NCBI GenBank assembly: GCA_905250115.1
Contig: CAJNOI010000007.1
Location: 363,049-427,048, forward strand
Length of the DNA stretch: 64,000 nt
Origin: Adineta steineri
Taxonomy: Eukaryota > Rotifera > Eurotatoria > Adinetida > Adinetidae
Direction: 5' to 3'
The position numbers and the translations under genes are program-made. The notes under the pieces were generated by a model that saw nothing but the letters and a program-made list of their open reading frames with translations, searched no databases and was not told the origin of the DNA. The first letter of the stretch is position 1. The number at the start of each line of letters is the position of its first letter. This document shows, piece after piece, positions 24,308 through 34,500 of this stretch.

Positions 24308-25579
24308 ATGTCTATTATTTCGACAGAATTATTTGTTGATGGTATTTGTGAATTAGATGATAAAATAATTCAAAGTTATTTTAAACAATTTGGTTCTCGT
24401 ATAACTAATTATGAATCTCATCGTAAACGTTTAACAGATTCCTGTTGTTTTGCTTTAATATCATTTACAGCACATCATTCTGTCAATACTATTCTTCGTC
24501 GACGACCACATATAATTAATTCTTCTACAATATTTGTTAAACGATTACTTCCATCTAGTGTATGTTCGTTTATTGAACGTCAATTACCTGTAACAAGTTT
24601 ATTTGTTTATAATAAAATAAGTAAACAATTGAATGAAAGAAATTTAAGAAATTTTTTCAAAACATTTGGTCATATATTAAAATTTGAACGTGATTATATT
24701 CATGATCGTTTATTTATTGAATATGATGATTATGATTCTGTTGATAAAGTATTTTTAAATAAAGATCAATTACCAGATTATATTGATATATATAAAAATA
24801 TTTTACCACAAACCCAAAATACAGCTGAATATCGTGGTAAATGTCGTCTTAAACAACATACTCCGAAGAAAACAAATGAATGTTATCAAGGTTTATTACA
24901 AAAGACTATTGAAGATTTAGGAAATTGTAAAGCTCAATTAAAAAAAATAGAAAATGATTATAATATTCTTCAAATAGGTATTATTATTCTATTGAATTTT
25001 ATTAAAATATAATTTTTATTTTCTTTATTAAAAAAAAAAGAACATACAACATTAAAAGAAAAATATGATAAATTAGATCAACTATTCAACAATCAAAATC
25101 TATGTCGATCATGTAATGAACATGAAGTAACCATTATGAAATTACAACAAACATTATCAAAACTCAATAAACAATACGAAACAACTAAATCACAATATCA
25201 ACGATTATTATCAACAAAATCTAGTACGTATGATTACAATTGAATATAATTCAATGATAAAATATATTTAATATTTAGAAATTGATATTTTAACACAACA
25301 TAATCATTATTTATTATCAACACGATTGAAGAATGATGAGTATTACAAAAGTGAAGGTTTATTTTATTAGTAATTTGAAACTTGAAAGTTTATTTTTCTT
25401 TTGCTTTCATAGTATCAGAATATTATGCATCACAATCGAATTTATCAACAGCTAATTCTTGTGATATAAATATATTTCATTATTTATCTGATTACTATTT
25501 TATGCTTTTTTTTATAGCTTTAAAACAACGACGTCGAATAACATACAAGTATAACATCGTAAAAAGTGATGAAGATTAA
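24308..25579 (+). CDS. Two-RRM-like, coiled-coil protein
   Basis: Five exons (24308-24977, 25041-25223, 25279-25356, 25413-25460, 25518-25579) join in phase and give about 346 residues. Residues ~5-85 (L-F-V-D-G-I start, then A-L-I-S-F and I-F-V-K-R-L) and ~97-165 (L-F-V-Y-N-K-I, then L-F-I-E-Y) look like two divergent RRM folds with RNP2- and RNP1-like strands. The RNP1 aromatic residues are only partly kept. From ~195 to ~310 there is a Lys/Glu/Gln/Leu-rich coiled coil, and a short basic end follows (Q-R-R-R-R). This suggests an RNA-binding or adaptor protein that oligomerises. I do not recognise an ortholog. The last donor (GTGATA at 25461) is weak; reading through instead would give a different short C-terminus. 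Confidence 0.75.
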
Positions 25580-25750
25580 ACTGTTATATCCGATTTTCGT
25601 TTTTTTTTGTAGTTGACATTTTTGTTTTGAAAAAAAAGAGACTTTGCATGAATATTTACTTGTTGATTTTTTTATTAGCAAACCCAAAAAAAGCTATAAT
25701 CATCTTAAAAAATCAGTAGTGAATGTTAATTTGTTGATTCATTCAAAAAT

Positions 25751-26521
25751 CTATCTTTTCTTTTGTGCTAATTTGATTAATGTTCCACAATGAGGACATT
25801 CAAGTTGACTTGGTTCATACGTAACAGGTACTGATGTTGCTTGCCATGTTTGTACTGGTGTTGGTTTAATAGGTTGACGAATAGCTTGCGGTGGTAATTG
25901 AGAATTTTCAATTAATACACGATTATTTCCACGTTTACTTCCCATACTAGCCAAAATAAAAAGAAGCATATATAAAATAGCTGTTGCTAATAATGCAGCA
26001 GCCATTGCCATTTGAGCTTTTAAAACTTGAACTTTTCTTCCAAGTGGTATACCCGATGGTCGAGTATTCGATGATCTTATATCATTACAAATTGTATTTG
26101 TAAAAAAACATTTAGTAATATTTCCAATAAATAAAGCATCCAAAACGATCAAAGTTATAGCAGCAGCAGCACATAGTATTGAAACAAAAAATACATATAA
26201 TGCACATTTACGTGAACGATGGCAACAAACTATATATTAGAAAAAAATAAAATAATTAATTGATAGAATCTGAATACTTTTCTAAATACCTAAAGTAAAC
26301 ATAGCTATCCATGAAAAAGTGAATATAAGTGATAGCCAAAAACCAGCATAAAGTGTTCCTTGACTTGGTGATATAATTACAGATGCTATTTCAAGACCAA
26401 CAATAGCAAATGTTAAAATCATTTGTAAAAATCCAATTATAATTGGTATTACAATAGAAAATTTTGAACGCCATTGAATTTCTCTATCGAATTCTGATGA
26501 ATACAAATATGTTGGTTGCAT
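25751..26521 (-). CDS. Four-transmembrane protein with C-terminal CxxC
   Basis: Two minus-strand exons (26521-26290 and 26229-25751) join in phase to give 236 residues. Four hydrophobic segments lie near residues 22-48, 58-78, 85-115 and 150-180. The loop between helices 3 and 4 has two Cys (K-C-F-F and I-C-N-D), which could form a disulphide. The tail is cytosolic in the likely topology and ends with C-P-H-C-G-T-L-I-K, a single CxxC pair. The layout recalls small tetraspan families such as MS4A/CD20-like proteins, but I cannot assign one. It is transcribed toward the RRM gene (convergent 3' ends, about 170 bases apart) and its 5' end faces the GT31 gene. Confidence 0.75.
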
Positions 26522-27213
26522 TTCTTTTATTAAATCGACAAGTAAAATATGATTTTTGATATCAAACTACACACAAAATTTCTCTTTTGTGTCTTATACC
26601 AATACATTAATATATCAAATTTCTGTGTGAGCGTTTAAGTATGATATTCGAGATGTTCTTTCACTTTTTTTTGTATTTGACAATCAAACAAAAAGAAATC
26701 TCTTAAATTTGCTTTGAATAGAAATCATCAATTTATCAATGAGGAAAATATTTTTTACGAACTTAATTAATTAATTAATATCTTAGTTATATTTAGTATT
26801 GGGCCGAAAAATAAGAAAAAAGGACAAAATTTCAGTGCATGATTTTTATACATTCTAGGAAGACGACTAACGAGCAATAAAAAATTGTGTATACGTTGTC
26901 ATAGGTAAATGACGCAGTGATGCGTTGCTTTCCACCATTTGATATATAAAAACGATTGAATGATACTCACGTGTAGTAATGTGTATGTGTTCACCTTGAA
27001 TAACTCTTTGTTTATTTTGTTTCAGTACATATTCTTATGAATAAATAAACAAGGTAAGTTTATATTCACATATATTTTCTATTAAAAAATCGATTGATTC
27101 CTAAATATTTATCTGTAAATCATTAATAATTTAAACTACTTCCTATATTATTATAAAATATTTCTTTTATATAGATTTTATCATTTAAACAATTGATTAA
27201 AGATTAAAATATA
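26522..27213. promoter_or_regulatory. Divergent intergenic region, tetraspan / GT31
   Basis: About 690 bases between two divergent start codons. A likely 5'-UTR intron of the GT31 gene runs from the GTAAGT near 27054 to the TATATAG ending near 27174. No coding sequence was found. Confidence 0.5.
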
Positions 27214-28451
27214 ATGGGAAATCTTAATTCATTTCGTAGTACAACAATGAAAGAAAAAACTGATCAATATACTAATTATTCAAATCAACAAGTTCAAAGA
27301 ATGACTTCTCTCGATTATCTTAAAATAACTGCTATTATTATATTACTGATTGGTAGTGTAATACTACAGCAATACCAACCATCATCAGCAACAACAACAA
27401 CAACAACAGAAGTAATTTTATCTCACAATAAAAATACTGGAAATTTAACTGGTAATCTAAAAAATACTGGAAATCAAGACGCGAATGATAATCCAAATGG
27501 ATTTCATCCATTTTATCAAGTTCATGGACGTATTCAATTTAAAAATCCTCCTAAATTTAATCCATGTCATGAAATTGATCCAAGTAAAACTTTATTATTA
27601 GCAATATTATCACGTGCGAGTAATGCTCATATACGTGAAGCTATTCGACAAACTTGGGGTGCTCATAAAACTTATAATAATATTGATATACGTACTACAT
27701 TTATAGTTGCTGTAGATGATACAATGATACAACAAATTGAATTAGAACAAGCTATTTATCATGGTAAGTTGAATATAATTCAAAAGAAAGTTTTTTTTAT
27801 TGTTATATTTTATTAGATGTCATACAAGTTAATTTACCAGAAAATTATGCTGTTGTATCTTATAAAGAATTAGCTGCATTATGTTGGAGTCGATATTTTT
27901 GTTCGGATATAAAATATATATTTAAAGCTGATGAAGATATTCATTTAAATACACCATTATTAACTAGTCTTGTTAATGGATTTATGAAAAATGAATCTTT
28001 AGCAGATATTCCAATGATATTTGGTTGGTTTAGATATAAATCACGTGTTGATCGTACTGGACGTTATCTTGTTACAGAAGAAGAATATCCTGGATTTTAT
28101 TATCCACCATTTACATTTGGAATTGGATATTTATTAACAAAAACAGGACGAGATAATTTATGTGTTAGTGCACTACGTCCACATCCAGTTACACGTGTTG
28201 GTGATGCTTATATTACGGGTATACTTCGTGATCATGCTATGGTTCGTTATGCACGTTTTGGTGATGTACATTTTATTTATTCATACACACTGAATGGTCC
28301 ACGTTGTCAAGAATATTTTATACATGATCCTAAATTACTTATATGTATGTCAAGTCTACATTCAGGTACGAGTGATACCGCTGATGAATATGTTAATGTA
28401 TGGAATGCTATACATGAAGATAATAATGATGGCTTAGATGATCAAGAGTAA
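27214..28451 (+). CDS. GT31-family glycosyltransferase (beta-1,3-galactosyltransferase-like)
   Basis: Two exons (27214-27763, 27817-28451) give about 394 residues with type II Golgi topology: a short cytosolic N-terminus, one membrane helix near residues 40-62 (I-T-A-I-I-I-L-L-I-G-S-V-I-L), a Thr-rich stem with (ACA)n, then a Galactosyl_T catalytic domain. Landmarks are L-L-L-A-I-L-S-R-A, R-E-A-I-R-Q-T-W-G, Y-K-E-L-A-A-L-C-W, F-K-A-D-E-D-I-H-L-N and Y-P-P-F-T-F-G-I-G-Y. The family DxD metal/UDP-sugar motif reads D-E-D, and the usual E-D-V-Y-x-G reads G-D-A-Y-I-T-G, so the donor or acceptor may differ from standard B3GALTs. The sugar transferred cannot be told from sequence alone. The ATG is supported by the adjacent membrane anchor. 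Confidence 0.85.
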
Positions 28452-28921
28452 ATAAACATGTGTGTTGTTTTTCTTTTTTTTTATAAAAATCGAATATTTA
28501 AATAAAATGTCTGTTATTTAATTAATTCTATATAAAACTATGATCTACTTGTAAATATTATATAGTAATGAATTATTATTAGCTTTATTAAAATAAATAA
28601 AATAACTCAGAAATCTAAAACGAGTGTTAAAGTATTCAGATATTAAATCGAGGTTTTGCTACTAATTACTAAATATCTAGCGTCTATTATTATTATTAGT
28701 AAATTGATATGTAATTTTTGTCGATTAGATATTCTGTATAAAGTATTGTAAACTTTTTACCACTTCCTAGACAAAACATTATCTATACATCCGTTAATGT
28801 CTAATCGTATCTGTGCTTTTTATGATAGTAAACATTCCAAAAGAAGAAACCTATTAAGTCAATACCGAATTGTATATCGGTATAATATTTATTTATGTCA
28901 ATAAACATAAATAAAACAATA
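28452..28921. other. Convergent 3' region, no gene seen
   Basis: About 470 bases between the stops of GT31 (+) and DCAF13 (-), with AT-rich, AATAAA-like sequence from both directions (for example near 28500 and 28593) and no open frame of note. Confidence 0.5.
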
Positions 28922-30661
28922 TTATTCTTCTTCTTGTAAAACAAGTTTCGATCGTTCTGAAACAAATGGTACGGAACCAGGTTTGCTATTTGCACGTGCA
29001 TTAGCTTCATGACGTTTTTGACTTTCATTGATCGTTTTATGTTCACGTTTAGCATGATAAACATGTTTTGGTAAGTGACGTTGTGTTGCAATACGTTTGA
29101 TTTTTGGAAAATGAGCAAATTTTTCTTTTAATGCATCATTATATTCAAGTGTTTCGGCTTCACGATTTCGTGTCTAAAAAAGAATAATTTCATTTTCAAA
29201 TAAAACCCGAAAAGACAAAAAAGAAAACAAATAAACTTACCACACCAAGTTTTTCACTTGCTTTCGCTTTCCATAATCTTAAACACATTTCATCCGAACC
29301 TGATATAACATATTTATTATCTGATGTCCATTGAACACAACTGATATGTTGCATACGTTTCGTATGATAGACATCTCTAAAATTAAGAAAAATTAGAATA
29401 ATAAAAAAAACAAATAATTATAATTTTGTACAAACCTGCTATGTCCTTTATCAGCAGGAAATATTCGAATAGTTTTATCAAAACTACCACTAACAAATTC
29501 TTTGCCTGTTGGAGAATAATCAACATCAATAACAGCTGCTACATGATCTTTATGAATATTAAATGGACGCTGTAGATAACGAACATCAAAACTGTACAAA
29601 CTACAAAAAAAAAATCATACAGAAATAAAAAATTCATAATATTGAACAAGATAATAAAAAAAACGTACTTGTAATCTTCATTAGCTGTTGTAAATACGAA
29701 TGCTTCAAGTGGATTCCATGCAAGTGTACTTGAATTCATTTGAAGTGTAATCTAATCAAAATTAAATTATTTATTAATTAAAATTATTGCTTTTAACATT
29801 AATTACTTTTCGTAATGGTACTGATTGTCTTGTATCATAAAGAACTATACTTCGATCAGTAGCACAACTAGCAAGAACAGTTGTCTAAAATCAAATAAAA
29901 GTTCGATTAATGTTTAAAATATATAAGAATATTATTGAATTTACTTCAATTGGATTAAATTTCACTCTAGCATGACTATCTGCACCCCATTTGAATGATT
30001 GAAGAGGTTGTGCACGTTGTTCATCCCATAATGATACAGTTTCACCACTAGTAGCATATTGACCACTTTTATAATGATGATCAATAGATGTAAACACATG
30101 CTAAAAATCAAATTTTTTCTTATATTTTTTATCTAAATTTCTAGTTTTCTAATATTACTTTTCCGACGATTGTCATTGTAGGTGTTTCATAATTAGCCAT
30201 TGACCATCGTTTTATTAATTTATCATTTCCAACTGAATAGAATGCATCACCATCAGGTACAACACAAATTCCTCTAACAAATCCATTATGTGCTGGTATT
30301 GTTTCTTGACATACTCTTTGAGCAACATTCCATACTTTAATCTAAATACAAGAATAATTAAATCTTTTTTTTCTTTATCGTCGTCATTTACTTCTCCATC
30401 ACATGAACCGGATAGAAGTAATGAAAGTTGTGTTGAATGTTTTGTTAAACATTGTACACTATCACGATGTCCATCCAAACTACAGATAAATGGTCGAGCA
30501 AATATTCGTTCGACTTTAACAGCATTCATTGCACGAGTATATTCCCGTGCAACTTCAAATGGATGTAGATCTGGATCATAATTTCGTTGAACTGGTACTA
30601 TATCTTTTTTTGTTTCACGGACATATTCCGCTGGATTCCGACATAACATTTTAACTTTCAT
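28922..30661 (-). CDS. DCAF13: DCAF13 / Sof1, WD40 ribosome-biogenesis factor
   Basis: Eight minus-strand exons (30661-30392, 30341-30159, 30100-29945, 29884-29807, 29751-29669, 29600-29436, 29376-29241, 29173-28922) join in phase to 440 residues, close to the ~445 of human DCAF13. The N-terminus (M-K-V-K-M-L, then R-N-Y-D-P-D-L-H-P-F-E) and the C-terminal Sof1 region (R-I-A-T-Q-R-H-L-P-K and S-K-P-G-S-V-P-F-V-S-E) are highly characteristic, with WD40 repeats between (for example D-Y-S-P-T-G-K-E-F-V-S-G-S-F-D-K-T-I-R-I-F). Family role: a nucleolar component of the small-subunit processome in 18S rRNA maturation, and a CUL4-DDB1 substrate receptor in vertebrates. A splice acceptor lies five bases before the ATG. 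Confidence 0.96.
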
Positions 30662-31090
30662 TTTATCTAAAACAACAAAGATTATCGAGATATTATTTTA
30701 GAAAATATATAAAGATTTGTAACTTGATTGATTAAAGCGTATATGTATATGAGTCATTCAGTCATTTTAACCGTTAGTATAAGAACGAATCAGTATTGAA
30801 TACAAATAGCGACATATTGTTTATTGATATTTGTTTTGAAAAATAATTTAATAAAATATTTCAAAAGAAAATTTTTAAAATAAAAAATAAATAATAAAAA
30901 ATTTTCTATTATTTATTTAATTTGTTTTGATGAGATTTAAATGTTATTTGATTTGGTTAACTATGGACATCATATCGACTTGTTTATTATTTAGTTGTCC
31001 ATTTTTTTATTTGACTATGGTTTGAAAATAGACTTGTTTTTAAATTTCTATTGTAGATTTTCCATTCATCTCATTATTTACAGCTTCACC
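30662..31090. promoter_or_regulatory. Bidirectional promoter region, DCAF13 / RPL38
   Basis: Only 429 bases separate the two divergent start codons. On the minus strand TTGTTTTAG lies five bases before the DCAF13 ATG (AG at 30668-30667). On the plus strand an acceptor-like TTGTAG near 31055 precedes the RPL38 ATG, so both leaders may be spliced. The middle (30840-30920) is A/T homopolymer-rich. Confidence 0.55.
30667..30668 (-). other. Splice acceptor five bases before the DCAF13 ATG
   Basis: The minus strand reads TTGTTGTTTTAG then ATAAA then ATG. This is either the 3' end of a 5'-UTR intron or a trans-splice site for a spliced leader. Confidence 0.5.
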
Positions 31091-31393
31091 ATGCCTAAAG
31101 AAATTAAAGATATCAAAAATTTCTTAAATATTGCTCGACGAAAAGATGCTAAATCAGTTACAATTAAACGTAATCCAGATCGTGCTACACGACAAGGCAA
31201 TACTAAATTCAAAGTTCGATGCAGTCGCTACTTATATACATGTATGTTCCCTCATTGATTTTGATTAATTTGAAAACTCTTTTTTTTTGTTCTAGTAATT
31301 TTGGCTGATAAAGAAAAAGCTGAAAAGCTTAAACAATCATTACCACCTGGTCTTAATGTAAAAGAAATTAAACCAAAAGGCAAAAGCTCATAA
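31091..31393 (+). CDS. RPL38: Ribosomal protein eL38
   Basis: Two exons (31091-31241 and 31296-31393) join in phase to give 82 residues of large-subunit protein eL38. Near-invariant family motifs are present: [25 protein letters not shown] and [16 protein letters not shown]. The human protein is 70 residues. The extra length comes from about six residues inserted before K-F-K-V-R (R-A-T-R-Q-G-N region) and a basic C-terminal extension (P-K-G-K-S-S). A poly-A signal candidate, AATAAAA, lies near 31511. EMC1 starts 197 bases downstream on the same strand. Confidence 0.97.
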
Positions 31394-31588
31394 TTTATGA
31401 GATATGAAGCAACAACGCCGAAGAAAATAAAAAGAAGAAAATTTGTTTTTTTTTGTTCCACCATTGTTTTTTCGCGAAATTTGTTCGAATTTAAAAAGAA
31501 AACTTATTTGAATAAAATCGCACAACAAAAAAAAAGAATAGAATGATTGTTATTTCTTTTGTAATTTACATATTAATAACACTCTTCT

Positions 31589-31590
31589 AG
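31589..31590 (+). other. Splice acceptor abutting the EMC1 ATG
   Basis: CACTCTTCTAG ends directly before ATG at 31591, only ~195 bases after the RPL38 stop. There is little room for a separate promoter plus 5' exon, which makes a trans-spliced leader plausible. Confidence 0.5.
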
Positions 31591-34500
31591 ATGAATTTAT
31601 CAATTAATTTCCTAGTCATATGTATATGTGCAATCGTATTAGCACCTCAAAAAGTCAACAGTTTATTTGAAGATCAAGTAGGCAAATTTGATTGGTGAGT
31701 AAATGTCTTCCCTTTTTCTTGAGGAAATATAACAGCCAGATTAAAGATAATCATGCATATTTTTTCCTTACGAAGCAAAGAAAAAAGATATCTCAGATAT
31801 AAAAAGAATTCAATGTTTTTCTTTTTTTTTCTATTTATAGCAAAAGATTGTTCATTAATCGGTCTATTTCTTCGTTTTGCTAATATCACAATAATATAGG
31901 AGAGAAAGAAAAAGTCGGAAATAGATTAGAATAGAATTCTAAGCTTTTGAATATTTGATGTGTCGTAACAGAATCGAAGTTGACGAAGGATAGTGAAAGT
32001 TCAATGAAGCAAACAAAAGAGAGAATAGCTTGCTATTAATGACGGATTTAGAGTATTTCTTTTTTTTTTGATATCCGATGTATAAAAATTCTTTCTTTTT
32101 TTCTAATAAAAGTATCGAAATAGTATTATTATTGATATTAATTTTTAATCTCGAACTTACTGAAAAAGCTATTGTAGTATGAAATTGATTGAAAAAAAAC
32201 TATCCATAGGGAACAGTATTTTTTTTAATCGTTATAATGACGTAAAAGAATTCAATACTATCAAAATCCTTATAGACTTAGTGCAAATATGTTTTTGTTT
32301 AATTTATTTTCTATTTGTGTTTAAGGCAACGTCAACATGTTGGTCTCATAGATGATTCTCATCAACCATCCAGTAGTACCAATCGTATCATTGTTGCCAG
32401 TCATGAAAATGTTATTGCTTCACTCGATTTATCTTCACGTAAACTTGGTAATTATATCTATTACTTTTATTTTATTTTATGAATGAAAATAACGAAACAT
32501 AGAAAAGCAGTTTACAATTAAAACAGAAAGTATTATTTATTGTTGATAAGCACCACTACCATAGGGTAAACAACATGGGTTCATCCCCATACCAGAGTAC
32601 TGAGGTTGTTGATTTTGTTGAAACATCATTGGCGAACCAGCCATTTGACGTTGTTGTTGTTGTTGATTTTGTTGAAACATCACTGGTGAACCGGCCATTT
32701 GACGTTGTTGATTTTGTTGAAACATTAGTGGTGAACCAGCCATTTGACGTTGTTGTTGAAACATTTGTGGTGAACCGACCGCTTGACGGTCTTGTTGAAT
32801 CCAGCGTTGAGTATAAGTAACTGAATTTTCAACCATAACAGGACTTGGAGGAGGTGATGGCACTGGTACTGGGACAGGTATATAGCACGGTACTGGTGTA
32901 GGAACAGGTACAGGAACTTGAACCGGTGGTGAGGGAACTGCTACTGGATAAGGTACAGGTCGATCAACAGGATAAGGTTGAGGTACAGGAACACGAACAG
33001 GTCGATCAACAGGATATGGTTGAGGTACTTTAACAGCATATGGTTGAGGTACAGGACGATCGACAGGATAAGGCACACGAACTTCCTGACGGATAATTCG
33101 TGGTTTTGGAGCAGGGACTAATTCAAGTTGTCGTCGTTCGGCAATGTAGTAATCTGGAGCATAACCTACGTTACCAGCACCATTACCCAATTGTCCGCCT
33201 CCTGACATACCACCGAATTGTCCGCCTCCTGACATACCACCGAATTGTCCACCTCCTGACATACCACCGTATTGCCCATCTCCTGACATACCGCCGAATT
33301 GTTGAGCCCCTGATGCTCCTTGATAACCGTAAGCTAATGGAGCACCTATTCCAGTTCCATACGGAGGTCGATTCAAACGATCTATCGGAGTTTGTCGATA
33401 ATTATTGAAACTGCTACTACCAGAAGGACTAGCAGCTAGATTGTCTGAGGAAAATTTATTTAATTTCCTTGATGCATAATCACTTTTAGCAGGTTTTTTA
33501 TCTAGTGGTCGCCGAAATGCAGATCCAGAGCCAGAAAACGCCTCATGTTGCTCATATGATTCATAAGTTGGATGTTCATCATCATTTCCAGTAGATAAAC
33601 GTCGTTCCAAATGATTACCAAGTCGTGTTAATGCGTTGACTGTTTTGTTTACGACTTTTTCCATTGATGTATTTTGTGTCTTGTGATTATTACTTGTTTA
33701 ATATCAATGACACTAATAGCTAGTTATATATACGATAGAGAGAGAAAAAATCGGTGAATAAGCCATGAATAAATAAAGGTAATAGTAGGCGCAAAGAGAG
33801 TACAGGTAGACATTGATGCGTGACGAAATAATTAATATTACTCATTTTGTTAATATGCATATGGATATTATGTTCTAGGCTGGCGAAAAGTTTTTGAAAC
33901 AAATGAATATGGAAAAATTGATCGAATTATATGGTATGATCAAGAAAGTGTTATTATTTCTGGACAAGGAAGACGTGCACGTTCATTAAGATATGCTGAT
34001 GGTTTAGAAGTATGGCAACTAGCAGCAACAACAACAAATACCAATTCAAATCAAGATACTGTTGCAAAACATTGTCAAGTAATTAAAAACCGATATGATC
34101 CAGGTGAGCTGTTGTCACTCATGATTCATTTTTACGATAAGATTTGTTATTAGTATAGTCATCCTTGCTAATTTGCTATTTGAAGGTTAGCTAGTCAATT
34201 CTTTAAATGAGTATTAATAAAATTTATATGTAGTAAGTTATTCATACAAGTAAACAAAATTAGTATGCTTTTAATGAAATATTTCAAAATAATTAGTTTT
34301 GAAAAGATGACAATCTACTTTTTTTTCTCTTTGCCCTACCGGAAAATCCTGTCCATGTCCGTAAATATATTACATGACATATTTTATCCACCCACGAGCG
34401 AAGTCATGACTATATCTTAGAATAATGAACTTAAGAGAAAAAAAACTTGTTAATTTTAAATCTTAACGACATGATTTTTAGGTACAATTCATATTCTAAG

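Noticed and set aside
32575-33408. Plus-strand frames inside the EMC1 intron
   Set aside because: They are shadows of the repetitive nested minus-strand gene and are interrupted, while the minus frame is continuous.
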